Shown here: piece after piece, positions 10,326 through 21,680 of the stretch | Numbering within the stretch: position 1 is the stretch's first letter | Layout: each line of letters opens with the position of its first letter | Origin: Achatina immaculata | Taxonomy: Eukaryota; Mollusca; Gastropoda; Stylommatophora; Achatinidae | DNA length: 64,000 nucleotides | Reading direction: 5' to 3' | NCBI GenBank assembly: GCA_009760885.1 | Contig: CM019701.1 | Coordinates: 38,367,197-38,431,196, forward strand | Program-made: the position numbers and the translations under genes | Notes under the pieces: model-generated | The model's database searches: none | Told to the model about the DNA's origin: nothing | What the model saw: only the letters and a program-made list of their open reading frames with translations

Positions 10326-11929
10326 TTAACTAATATGTGTAAAAATGTGTTCCTCAAAGCTCATTATTGTGCTTCTCTGAGGTCTGCACAGTAAATGACT
10401 GCCTAGTTGGCCTAATGGTTACACCTGGTGTAGGGTCTGATTTTGTTCTTTCGTTTGGTGCGCAGTCATTTTTGTCAGAGGGTTCTTCTGTTAGGAAGCA
10501 TATCACACACCTGTCATTGCGGAAGGTGCTACTGACATTTGTGATAGAAAATGACGACACAAACAACCATATTTCCTAATTCTGAGACGAGTGATGACGT
10601 CACACTAAATAGCTAATGTGTGATAGGCCGTGATAACGGCAGAGATAACACTGTCGTTCTGCTCTTGCAGCACACCACGTTTCCCGCTTTAAGTCCCAGC
10701 CACAAAATAGTATACACACACACACACACAAACAAAAATTATTTTGACATCCATCAACTGAAGAATGGTAAAATTAACTCAGTTATTTCACACACAAATA
10801 CTCACACTCTCATACACTCACCCACACTCACACGCAAATTGACAGACCGAGCGGACATCTGAAATGTCTTATCTTGCAGTGCTTCCATGGCGTACAACTT
10901 CAAATACCTGGATAAACCACTCAGGGCTGGCTCGAGGACGGCAGCCAGTTCAATGCCTGATCTAAAGAACACTTAAAGACCGGGTTGTTTTGATCCAGTT
11001 CGGGGCTATCTTGGTCTCTTGACCGCTCTGTTTCCTAAAGGGTTATCGGTCGGGCGCGTGTCTTAGGGATTGCCGGATCAAGGAAAGTGTTCGCTGCAGC
11101 CGCCCACTGTCAGTGTCACTGCCTGTTATAGCTCCTCTCTTTTCTCCGGTAATGGCCGATTCCTCCATATTCTGTTGGTTCTGTTATCTCCTTTTGCTCT
11201 GCTGTTTCTAGTCAGATTTCTGTAAATCTGCATATCTTGGATGGTAAATGATGAATACATAGGGCCAAGCAAAGAGTCTTAATCAGAGAAATTTATTTAA
11301 AGTTATCAGATATTGATTACACAAAAAATAAACAAAACCACAAATAAATTATTACTTTAGTACTTCCTACTGCATAGACATAAGAACTTCATCTGGAACA
11401 CAAGAAATTGCAGGAAACAACCATGAATTAGACATATCTGACAAATTTCAAGGATTTTATTTAAAAAAAACTGATAAACCTCGCTAAAATATCGCTCATG
11501 AAAGGCCATATACAAATATTTAGCAATCTCATTCTTCATACAGGGAAAAAATGTGTAAATGGAAAGGAGAAAGAGATGGGGAGAGAGAGGGAAAGGAAGA
11601 AAAGAAGAAAAAGAAGAAGAAGAAGAAGATGATGATGATGATTATGAAGAAGATGATGATGATGATGATGATGATGAAGAAGAAGCAGAAGAATAAGATG
11701 GTGATGATGAAATTTAAATTTTGAAGAGTTTCATTGAAATGTCATTGTAGTAAACTGCAGTAGCAAGCAACCTCACTACATTTTGTAATAGGCCACAAGA
11801 TGTCACTGTCAGTGTTAGTGTAACCTGAATTTTTTTCTTAAGTTTCCGTCACTCATTCTAAATTTGATTCATCCAAAACATGCACCATCAGTCTGAATAA
11901 TGTTCAGTCACTGTCAGCGATATCTTTTA
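10326..11929. other. Spacer with purine microsatellites
   Basis: Contains (CA)n at 10712-10728 and a GAA/GAT tract at 11590-11712. Otherwise nothing recognised; no convincing coding frame. Confidence 0.5.
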
Positions 11930-12400
11930 CAAACTGCTTGTGCTGTTTTATTCCTGTGTCAAAGTTTTCTTGGACAAACAAATTGTGCTGTTCTAGTAGT
12001 GTTGTTCTAAGTTTTCTTGGACAGATAAAAAATGCCATTCTAGTCGTGGGTCAAAGTTTTCTTATATAAGCCAGTTGGTCTGTTCTAATAGTGTGTCAAA
12101 GTTTTCTTATATAAGTCAATTGTTTTAGTCTAGTCATGAGTCAAAAATTTCTTAGACAAACCGTTTCTTCTATTTCCGTATGAAAGTTTTCTTAGACACA
12201 TTAATTGTGTTGTTCTAATCTTGTGGCAGATTTTAAAAAAACTAACCAAATGTTCTATTCCTGTGTCAGTTTTTCTTAGAGGAACTAGTTGTGCTGTTCT
12301 AGTCCTGTGTCGAAGATTTCTTAAACCAAGCAACTGTGCTATGTGTGAAAACTTTTCTTTTAGACAAGACAGTTTTAGTTCAGTGTCAAAGTTTTGTTAG
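11930..12400. repeat. Degenerate minisatellite, about 50-bp unit
   Basis: Eight or so diverged copies sharing GTGTCAAAGTTTTCTTAGAC and TTGTGCTGTTCTAGT. Confidence 0.85.
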
Positions 12401-12617
12401 ATGAGTCGTCCTTGTTGAAAATTCGCTTTATTATCATAGTTGTTATTGTTATTATTATTTCTTCCTTCAGCTTTGCGTTTCTAATCTTATTGTTAATCCA
12501 GTTTCAGATACGAAACATTACATTATCAAATAAATTTTCATGAAGAAGAATGGATTTTGAGGCACATCTGGAAGACAGTTCATATTAGTCATGCTCAACT
12601 ATATTTCATAAATTTCC

Positions 12618-12710
12618 ACATAGGAGCAGGAAACTCTACTGTAGAGAGCGGAACAACAACACAACTCCTTCAGATCATCAGAGGAAGTCCACCTCCCCCT
12701 CCCCCGACAA
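12618..12710 (-). mobile_element. SINE family S2, 3' part
   Basis: Reverse complement of the 3' region of the S2 element at 16112-16345: GCAGGAAACTCTAC, GGAACAACAACACAACTCC and TCAGATCATCAGAGGAAG. Confidence 0.75.
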
Positions 12711-12824
12711 GTCATAATGTGGGAAAGTTAACAGATATGGTAATATCAAAACTAGACAAAACTTGACAAATGAAGCTGTTAGGCAAATTAATTCTTTAGA
12801 AGCTAATTCTGAACTGAAAAAAAT

Positions 12825-13110
12825 CTACATTTTCGTTAAATTTTACTACGTGATTGAGGCTGGCTTAGATCTTATAAAAGACCCTTTTTTCAAACTTTAC
12901 TATGTCACTGAGGACGACTTAGACCTTTAATAAAGATCTTTTTCGTAAAATGTTAATGCAAAATGAAATCTGATACCACTTTCCCGGTGAAAAGATTAAA
13001 TATGGTTTTCATGCAGTTTTTTAATTTAACACTTACTCTATGGTTTTCATGCGGTTTTTTGTTTAACACTTACTCTACGGTTTTCATGAGGTTTCTCTTT
13101 ATTACCGACT
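12825..13110. repeat. Short tandem duplications
   Basis: Two diverged copies of about 68 bp (12833-12950), then three copies of a 43-bp unit with GGTTTTCATG and TTTAACACTTACTCTA (13002-13110). Confidence 0.75.
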
Positions 13111-13172
13111 CTGTATATGAATGTAACTACAATAAAAAAAAAAGAATCATCAGTCAAATGTGTACGAGTCCG

Positions 13173-13194
13173 CCCCCCCCCCCCAAAAAAAAAA
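13173..13194. repeat. C(12)A(10) homopolymer pair
   Basis: Twelve C followed directly by ten A. The same C-then-A structure recurs at 43101 and 59140. Confidence 0.95.
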
Positions 13195-13199
13195 TGGCC

Positions 13200-14990
13200 G
13201 TGCAATGTCGTAATGAACCATGAAAAAAAAATACTGTAGTATCTAACTCGACTAACTCCATTTATAAAAACTCCACTTGTCCCGTTGTCAGCCATACACT
13301 TCTACGTTTGCTCCCATGATGCGTACTAGCAGGTCTAATGACAACGTACTCTTATTTATCATATCACATTGCATGCAGTCCTTGAGCACAGACAAGGGTT
13401 AACTACTATCCAGCCCACCCCCCCCCCACTCCCTCTCCGACCTACACCGTCTATCTCCATGTATGTGACCTAATTCCCCTCTAGTTGTGATCTCTGCTGT
13501 TACATGACTTTGTATTGCTCCGACTAAATACATAACTAATATGCCAGTGTCTTTTGAATAACATAACTGCTAATGGAGCAATACTATTTATAAGTGATTA
13601 CCATTTTAAATAAACAATAACGGGCCCCATTGCCCTTTCAGGACTTCTTGCTGGAGTCTGGTGAGCTTAATGCCTATACTCTGCCACTCACGGGAAGATA
13701 ATGTTTGCTTTTGTAGACCGTGCCAGAAACAAACATAAACGAAGTATCACTGCAACCGAAACTTTGCCAAATTTGGAATGCTTATAAATGTCCAATATTT
13801 ACTCTAAAATATAGCCGTACCCACTGAGAAAGCTTGCAACCTCATTTTGTATTGTGACGTATAAACAACTTTCAGCACGCATAAAGCAAACAATGGCATG
13901 TCATTTAATGCTCCTAACACGTTTCACTTCCCAAAATACTGTCGTTGATAAGTTACATGTGTGGACATACTGGTGTATTTGACAGAAAAGACAACATAAT
14001 AATTTTCACTACACTTGGCTGTTTTCCCAGTGTAGTGTTTCGTTAAAGAAAATTGATTCATCAGCTTATTCCCTAGTCTGAGATGGACCTTACACAGCAC
14101 TGGCGTATGACCAGTTCATTGTATTCATCCCTTAAGCCACGACAACTTTCTCCATACGGGTCACGTCTGGTCACGTGCTGATCCTAAAACAGAGTAACTA
14201 TGGTGTACGCTCCACGTGCATTTAGAGTGCTGTATGGCCAAACTGAAAACTGATATAAGACATCTGATACTGGCAAGGCTGTGACAGGCAGGTCTTTAAC
14301 CAGAAAATCCTGTATACAGGATTTTGACTTTTTCTGAGGAATTATAAAGTTGAAACACTAGTCGTGTAGTGTGGATTTCATATCCACGTAGCTGGAACCA
14401 AAAAAAAAAAAAAATGCGCACAAGAAAAAACGGTAGCCAAAAGTTATACACAGCGATTTAATAATCAGATGCCAGTAAGAGAGGCATGAGTGATCGTGCT
14501 TTCTACTCAGTGTGTGGTCCTTGATATTTTCAGATCAAATCTGCTCCCTAACTTGTTTTTTTCCTGTACCACTGAATCATCACGGCATCTCTCTTTTTCT
14601 CTTGACTTCTGATCATCATCATGCGCTGTTTCCCTTCATAAAATTGGCTGTAAGTACTCTCTAAACTTGCTCTGCCCATTGATTTCACACTGCACACGGC
14701 CAGTCCATTTGTTTATGTTGTTCACCCATTTACATCGATGTCGTCATTTTGTTCTTTTTTTTTTCTCTTCATCTTTTCTCTGGAATATGGTTTACATTAT
14801 CTTGAAATGACTTAATATTTCTAACTCTCTGGGTTGTTTCTCATTATTTCTCTTTTCAATTTCACTTGATTTGGCACTTCATTTTTTCATGGAGCTCATT
14901 ATATTCTGTTTGGTATTCAACAATAATACGAGATTCCCCACATCTTCACAGTGAAATCTTGTACACATTGAGCAAGCGTTTCAACATTTA
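13200..14990. other. Spacer, nothing recognised
   Basis: About 1.8 kb with a C-rich run near 13420, a poly-A run at 14401-14414 and no convincing coding frame or repeat match. Confidence 0.4.
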
Positions 14991-15495
14991 AAAAAACACA
15001 ATGTGAAACATTCTGTCCGATATTCATTTATGGCGCAGAAGTCTGGACCTTGAATAAAGACAACAGAACAACAGAAAAGAACATCGAGGCCCTTGAAAAT
15101 ACAGAAGAATAGGGCGTATCCCATGGACAGAAAAGTAAACAAAGAACGAAGTACTAAATCAGCCGGAAGTGAAAAGATAAATATTGAAGATAAGATGCCC
15201 AATACATATACATATTGGGATTTTTAAGATAAAATTATAAAAACAAGACAGCTAAGATACTTTGGGCATTGTCAAGAGGCACAATCCTATACTGAAGGCC
15301 CTTCTTGAAGACAAGTTCGAAGGGAACAGAACAAGAGGACGACAGCGATATAGATGGGTGGACACCATCAAGCGACAGACAGGGACAAGCTTGGACGAAT
15401 GTTCTAGGACAAGAAACAGAGCACAGTGGAGATTCATTACAGCCAAGCTTCCGTGGGGAGACGCCACAAAATGATGATGATGATGATGATGAAAC
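14991..15495 (+). mobile_element. LINE family E, 3' fragment with (ATG)n tail
   Basis: Encodes in broken frames FIYGAEVWTLNKDNR (end of reverse transcriptase) and a C-terminal segment (EGNRTRGRQRYRWVDTIKRQ...AQWRFI). Ends in ACGCCACAAA(ATG)n at 15461-15491. Confidence 0.8.
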
Positions 15496-15584
15496 ATCCA
15501 AGTGCTATCACTTGGTCGTTTTTGTTTGTTTGTTTGTTTTTGTTTGCAAGAGTTAACTACTAGCTATTCTTCAGTATCCCTGGA

Positions 15585-15690
15585 TCTACGAGCTGGTCTT
15601 CTTTGCAGCCGATGCGGTGAACATGTTGAGGCACAGCATCGTGTAGGATTCGGATCGGGTATCACTAGATAAAACCTGAGTTGTAATGTG
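15585..15690 (+). repeat. Fragment of interspersed repeat R1
   Basis: CTTCTTTGCAGCCGATGCGGTG and the following GTTGAGGCACAGCATCG match 18398-18440. Confidence 0.6.
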
Positions 15691-16111
15691 AACACGGTTC
15701 TTCAATATTCTACCACATGAACGGGAAGGTGACGGTGGCAAGCTATTTATATTTTATGTTTCCCTTCCATATTTGGGCATGATCGAGATTCTGAAGTCTT
15801 GTTTGCTGTTTGGTGTCCTTGCTAAGGCTCCAAGACTGCGAGGCATGTAACATTATTGTTTGTCTCTTTATGCAAAAGACAGAGCCTGTAGGGGATATAT
15901 TTTGAGCTAAATTCATTGAATAGTTATATGAATGCTAACTGTTTGCATACCGTGTGCAGCGTTTCTTTTAAAAAGGCAGATAATGCCAATTACCTGCTTA
16001 CTATATGCATTGTTTTTTTTAAATGCTAAATTAATACCTCCTCTTTGGTATACTGTATACATAGCTTTTTTTTTTCTTTTAACGCGGTACGATTGATTAT
16101 GATACAACCAA
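15691..16111. other. AT-rich spacer
   Basis: Three loosely repeated segments around TTTTTTAAATGC/GCATACCGTGTGCAG at 15930-16080; nothing else recognised. Confidence 0.4.
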
Positions 16112-16345
16112 TACCAGTCCTCCATAGCTAAATCGCTAAAGACGCGTGGCAACTGGAAGATCATGGGTTCGATCCCGGGACCGAAAAAAAAAGCAACAAC
16201 TCACAAGACCTCTGGGAGTCATGACCCAGAGGGGCCCACCCCCCTTAGAGTGTCAGGAGTTTAAAGGGCCGAAACACTTGTCTGAGGGGGGGTACTTCCT
16301 CTGATGATCTGAAGGAGTTGTGTTGTTGTTCCGCTCTCTAGGGTA
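16112..16345 (+). mobile_element. tRNA-derived SINE, family S2
   Basis: tRNA-like head with box A-like TAGCTAAATCGCTAAAGACG and box B GGGTTCGATCCC, an internal A-run, then a unique body ending near GTAGAGAGTTTCCTGC. A second copy of the body is at 12618-12710 in reverse. Confidence 0.8.
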
Positions 16346-16629
16346 GAGAGTTTCCTGCATATAGCCATTTAGGAACTCTAAAATTTCACTGACATCTTCT
16401 CTACCGACTGTCCTTCAAATTATCAGTCGGTAGTATTACTCTTTGTTGGAATTTGAAGACAGCTCTGAAGAAGGTGACCGTCAGGTGTTAACGTGAAAAG
16501 ATTGCGGATAAACAACTGGCTCAAAACTTCTTTAACGGTTGATGGACAGAGTCGCTGAGTAACGTACGTGTGACAGGACGCAAAATTTCACAGAGCAATG
16601 TCTTTTGTCAGTTTTACACAGTCCTAGCT

Positions 16630-17222
16630 ACATAGACCAGGATAGTGACACCAGGAAGGAGGTTAGAATTAGAATTGAAAAAGCAGTATTGTCCTTCAAA
16701 AATCTTGAGAACATATGGAATCCAAAAGTTATAAGCACAAAAACCAAGTTAAGATAATTCAGTTCAAATGTGATATTCACCCTCATTTATGCATGTGAAA
16801 GCTGGAAATCAACTAAAGAAATAGACAAGAAATTAAACTCTTTTGAAAACAAATGCCTAAGGAAATACTTGGTATAAAATGGAACGAATTTAAGAACAAC
16901 ACAGAGATAAGACAGATGAGCAAACAACAACCTGTCTCATGGGTGATCAGAAAAAGAAGATGGACATTATGTAGGCCATATGATGAGAAGAAACAGTCAG
17001 AGAATACCAAAAACAAGCTATCAACTGAAGCACAGCAGGCCGAATAAAAAGAGACCGACCACGTGAAACTCTAGAGAGTATATTGTTAAGAGAAGCCAGT
17101 TTAGTAGGCATAACATCCCATGATGAAGTTGAAAGACTCGCCGAGAACAGGAAAACTTGGCAAACAACTATGCGAGCCCTATGTGACGTTTAAAGGCACG
17201 GGAAGGCTGTAAGACTGTAAGG
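16630..17222 (+). mobile_element. LINE family A, 3' 0.6 kb
   Basis: Includes [53 protein letters not shown] and KRDRPRETL segments in shifting frames, and ends with GGGAAGGCTGTAAGACTGTAAG, the family's GTAAGA-type tail. Confidence 0.85.
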
Positions 17223-17654
17223 GATTGTTGACGAAATCTTTCCCATGGATGCCTCCTAGACACAGTTTTTCATGCTAACAAACGTAAAGAAAAAATCCGC
17301 ATCGTCTATGATGAGAAACAAATATAATAACAATGTTACGGAGACGGAACAGTAAATTTCTAGGTAAAGCCAACAAAACTAGCGCCTGTAACATTTCACA
17401 CAGAGTCGAAATTCGTGTGTGATGAAACACTGACGTTCGCGTCTGTCGTGAGTGAAACACACGTGGTGTGCGACTAAGATTACATGCACGTCTGTCAATA
17501 CCAGGGCCAGGAAAGTGTTAGCCCTGCCTGTCAATAACAATTAATAACTGAACGTTGTATAGAGTTTCTGTGAAAGTTTAAGGTTAGATGTCTGTTTAAA
17601 CACTACGTCGACATTAGCGTGGACAAAATGAAGTAGATTATGACAATATGACTT
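17223..17654. other. Spacer, nothing recognised
   Basis: No coding frame or repeat match noticed. Confidence 0.4.
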
Positions 17655-17656
17655 CA

Positions 17657-17696
<40 letters not shown>

Positions 17697-18060
17697 AACT
17701 TTAATTGCCCAGGGCACTTGGGGCTTCCGCAAGGGTTTTTCACAAATGCCTGTCCTTTGCCTTTTTTTCCACTTTTGCTCAACATCCTCTTTGTTGTTCT
17801 TCTCCATGTCTCTTTTTGTCTACCCTTACTTCTGTTCCCCTGTGGTGTCCATCTTAGTGCTATTTTTGGTAGTGAGTTGTCAGTCATTCGGAGCACATGT
17901 CCCAACCATCGCCAACATCATTCCTACAAAATTGTTGTCAGTGGCTTTATCTGTATTTCAGCCAACAAGATGTTATTTCTTATGGTGTTTGGCCAAAATA
18001 TTTTTCTAATTCTTATGACTTCATGCAAGGAGAAAATACACAGTTTGTTTCCCCGCATGA
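17655..18060 (-). mobile_element. LINE family F, 0.4 kb 3' end
   Basis: (CT)n at 17660-17695 is its minus-strand (GA)n tail. Upstream on the minus strand it encodes [20 protein letters not shown] and [14 protein letters not shown], nearly identical to 38430-38844. Confidence 0.87.
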
Positions 18061-18394
18061 AGGTACGTTTGGCAGAGATTGATTGATTGATTTTTATTTC
18101 AAAGAGAATGAATTTTTTAGCCAAGCCGCCAACCATTTGGTAATACTGAAAATATTTCATGCTTATTAAATGAAACCTTCGAGATAGATAATGTTTAATC
18201 TAGATCAGCAGTACGTACCTAACCTCTTTGCCTTTATAGATTGCCTTCCCTGACTCCCAGAAGATTGCCCACTATGTTCCCTGCACCTTCGCCAGATTAT
18301 CGAAATCACCATCATTACCAGGTCTCATTCTTGTTTTGTCCTGTTTTGTCTTGGCTTGTCCTGTCTTGTGTCATCTCCCTGTAAACTGCGAGCA
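18061..18394. other. Spacer
   Basis: Begins with a short GATT repeat at 18079-18092; nothing else recognised. Confidence 0.4.
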
Positions 18395-18735
18395 GTCTTC
18401 TTTGCAGCTGATGCTGTGGAGGTGTTGAGGTACAACATCGCATCGACTTGGGAGCGGATTATGGCAGCTACTTTTTCAATCCCAGAGTACAGCTAAAAAG
18501 CAGGGAGTGTGCAATGTTTCTTTAGAAGATTCCACCGCCATAGGGACTATGGCGATCCCTGCACAGGTAGCCAGGCTATGCCTGTTACTGGGGGTACCAA
18601 CGAAGAGGTGGGCCAGGGCCTTGGTCATCTATGATTTGCTAACCATTTCAGCTTTGGGTCGCTGACTGTGTAATTGGACAGCGTCTTCACCGGCACCTGG
18701 TCCCATTAGGTGCGGGTATGATGTCAAAAGATGTC
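18395..18735 (+). mobile_element. Interspersed repeat R1, best copy
   Basis: About 340 bp non-coding element; matching pieces at 8325, 8985-9770 and 15585. Diagnostic motifs are GTTGAGGTACAACATCG, ACTATGGCGATCCCTG and GGGGGTACCAACG. Class unknown; SINE-like by size. Confidence 0.65.
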
Positions 18736-18852
18736 AATAGCTGGTTTTTATTTTACATGTAGAGAGCTGGGAACAGGGCAAATGAAAGAACGATTCTAAT
18801 CTAATAACTCTTTAACATTTGTTTAAAAATGATTGAAACCCATAACGTTGGT

Positions 18853-19000
18853 TCCCATATCTCCAAAGGTTCTCATACCTTCAAGAGTTGTTATACCTCC
18901 CAGAGCTCACATGCCTCCAAGGGTTCCCACACCTCCAAGGGTTCCCATACCTACAAGGATTCCCGTACTTCCAAGAGTTCCCACACTTTCAGGGAGTATG
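18853..19000. repeat. Minisatellite, 18-bp unit
   Basis: Eight copies of CACACCTCCAAGGGTTCC and variants. In frame it reads as a Ser-Lys-Gly-Ser-His-Thr peptide, which has no other coding support. Confidence 0.9.
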
Positions 19001-19087
19001 GATATCCCAGTTTAAGAACCAAAGATCTAGAACCTCGTTGTAAAGGTAAACCTGAGCTGTCTTCAGGATTTTTATGGCACATCAGCT

Positions 19088-19121
<34 letters not shown>
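19088..19121. repeat. (CT)n microsatellite
   Basis: About 16 CT units, followed by CAGTCGG. Confidence 0.9.
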
Positions 19122-19122
<1 letters not shown>

Positions 19123-19249
19123 CGGTAGCGAAGTAACTACCACCGGGTCTTCATGTTAAACTTAGTAAGGACTCCAACCTATGACCTAACCGCTCACCGT
19201 CTGATATAAAATCCGTGAAACAATCTGTAATTTGCAGAATTGTTTTCTT

Positions 19250-19360
19250 GCCTCCGGACCCCCGGGCCTACTGGACCCCCCCTCCGCCCTACCGGACCCC
19301 CTGCCCTACCAGACACCCTACCCTACCGGACCCCCTACCCTACCTGACTCCTAGGCTTAA
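19250..19360. repeat. GC-rich tandem repeat, CGGACCCCCTACCCTAC type
   Basis: Six or seven imperfect 15-18 bp units of TACCGGACCCCCTACCC. Strikingly GC-rich in an AT-rich window. Confidence 0.85.
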
Positions 19361-19429
19361 GCTACTTCAGCCTGATCTGGCACTGTCCTCAGATTTAGTC
19401 CCTGCAACGTGAATGTAAATGATCTCGGC

Positions 19430-19610
19430 ATTATTGTAATGTGTTGTTCTAATGTAATGTGATCTTAGCGGCATTATTGTAATGTGTTGTTCTAATGTAA
19501 TGTGATCTCAGCGGTATTATTATAATGTGTTGTTCTAATGTAATGTGATCTTAGCGGTATTATTATAATGTGTTGTTCTAATGTAATGTGATCTTAGCGG
19601 TTGCTGTGGT
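19430..19610. repeat. Minisatellite, 43-bp unit
   Basis: Four nearly identical copies of AATGTGATCTTAGCGG plus CATTATTGTAATGTGTTGTT and CTAATGT. Confidence 0.93.
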
Positions 19611-21680
19611 GTGTTAACTATAGGACTAACATTCTTTTCGCGTGTGATATTTTCAGGGTATGGCGACCCAACAGACCTAGTTTACAGCGACCAATTAAAA
19701 AGAGGCGAACAAGAATGACCTGCCGGCGCCTTATGATATGGGGCTGAGTATTGTTTATGCCTGGCTATCAAATACACCGACTTTCACTGCAAAACTGCAG
19801 ACCTCAAAAGAGAATTTCAATGAAACGCAAGATTTTAGTGCACAACTTAAATACACTTGTAAGTCTTTTTTTCCTCCCTTTTATTTTGGCCAATCAATGC
19901 ACGTCATAAATGATGTTTATCCTCTTCTCAGACGCCATCCTTCTAGAGCTCATCATTTCATCTCGTTTCAGGGCAGCGAGAGAGGTGGATTATCTTAACA
20001 AACACGTGTCGGTTTTGAACACCCAACCAATCACAACCGTTTACAATCAATACGTCTTGATATTCAACCAATAGGGAGCGTCTTCTCAAGATAATGGCGT
20101 ACTAGCAGACTGTTAGTCGAAAACGAGTGCAGTATTGGTTTTCTAATCGCTCAGAGAGTCTGGAGATAAGCTTCTGCTAACGGTAACTTTTGTCAAACTT
20201 CTGGTACTCACTAGTTTCATGGGCCATTACAAAAAAAAAAAAAACTATGTTTCAGAGTAGTGCAGTGCTCATTGCATGTTTCCCAGGCAATTAATGATGT
20301 TTTGTTGAATCTTGGAGACATTGCCTGGTTTACAGGAAAACAAAAGTGACATTATGGCCAGTGTGATTAGCATGCAGATTATCATAGCGGCCTCTTAACA
20401 TCTGTTCTGCCCCAGCATTGGTAGCTGGGTCACTGGAAGGTCTATGTTCTATACCCTGGTACAGATGCCGTGAAGTGTCGTAGTTTGTGAAGATTTGTCC
20501 CTGATGCTAGGCGTGCAGTCATTCCGTCTCTTTTTGGATGCTTTCGCCGCCGGCCTTAGGAAGTTTGCCTCCCCGTGCAGTAGAATGACCTTGCCGCCCC
20601 ACCTAATTCTCAGATTAAAACTTTAAAGTTTTAAAATTAATTAAGTAAGATTTAACATGCCCCGAAATTAATGTTAACTATCGTTATCAAAAGTATTTAA
20701 AGTAATTGAAACAAATCATAAAATAAAGTTGAAATTTATCATCATCATCATCATCATGAAGATGTGTAAAATTGCTGGATGTTGCGAACGCTACAGAAAA
20801 ATATTTGAAAGATTACAGAGACTCGTTGAAGTGAAATTTGCTTCTGCAGTTATAATAATTTTTCTCTAAATACTCCGACTTTAAAAATGTGGAAATATAT
20901 ATATATATATCCCAGTTACGCTGGAAAGAGAGAGAGAGAGAGAGAGAGAATAGACTTTACACGTGAAACAGAAGAAGCATACCTTTGACGTTAACATAAG
21001 GCTTTGATGAGTAAAACTCTCGGGATTAAGAAAGTATTGACCATAGAATTTATCTTTTTCGTCGAAAAGGGGGGGGGGGGGGGCTTTGGGTTCAAGCCCC
21101 TAATTCACTGTTGAACTCCTGAATGTTTTCTTTCATATTTGATCTATTACCGTACTATGTCCCCATGCATGCTTGCGATTCATGTCTGATAGTTTTCTAA
21201 CAATGCATTCAGTTAACCCTGAGCCAGTAGTGGCTTCCACAAGAATGAAACCAAGAAAATGTTGATGAATATTGGTATCACTTGGATCTGTATTAACAAA
21301 TCTTGCAAATAGTGATAACTATGGTCTGTAAACTAATGAATTCATATCGAATCATTTTCTCAAGATAATTTTGGGCCGATCCACAAAAAAATGTGTGGTA
21401 AACAAAAATGAGCTTTTAACAGTAATTTATTTTCATATTATTTTTCTCCAGTTCATCTAGCTTTTCCCATTTTTGTCGCCCTCAAAACTTGCCTCTCCCA
21501 AAACTTGCCTCCCCAAAAACTTGCCTCCCCGTGGACGGGTTTAAGCCTTGGGATACAGAATGGCAGGGAGGAAAAAAACACTCTGCAAATACAGATTATT
21601 ATTTTATTATATTCTAATATTCTATTATCAGAAGATGAATGGTATCTGTCGGGGGGCAGGACAGACTAAGGGCTTGAATA
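19611..21680. other. Spacer with microsatellites
   Basis: Contains (ATC)n at 20739-20756, (AT)n at 20896-20911, (GA)n at 20926-20950, G(15) at 21069-21083 and a short AACTTGCCTCCCC repeat at 21480-21535 whose motif also occurs at 20567. No gene recognised. Confidence 0.5.

Noticed and set aside
17718..18086. Plus-strand frames of about 120 codons with hydrophobic segments (also 22353-23590, 36154-36618, 38453-38851)
   Set aside because: They are antisense shadows of LINE coding sequence on the minus strand.
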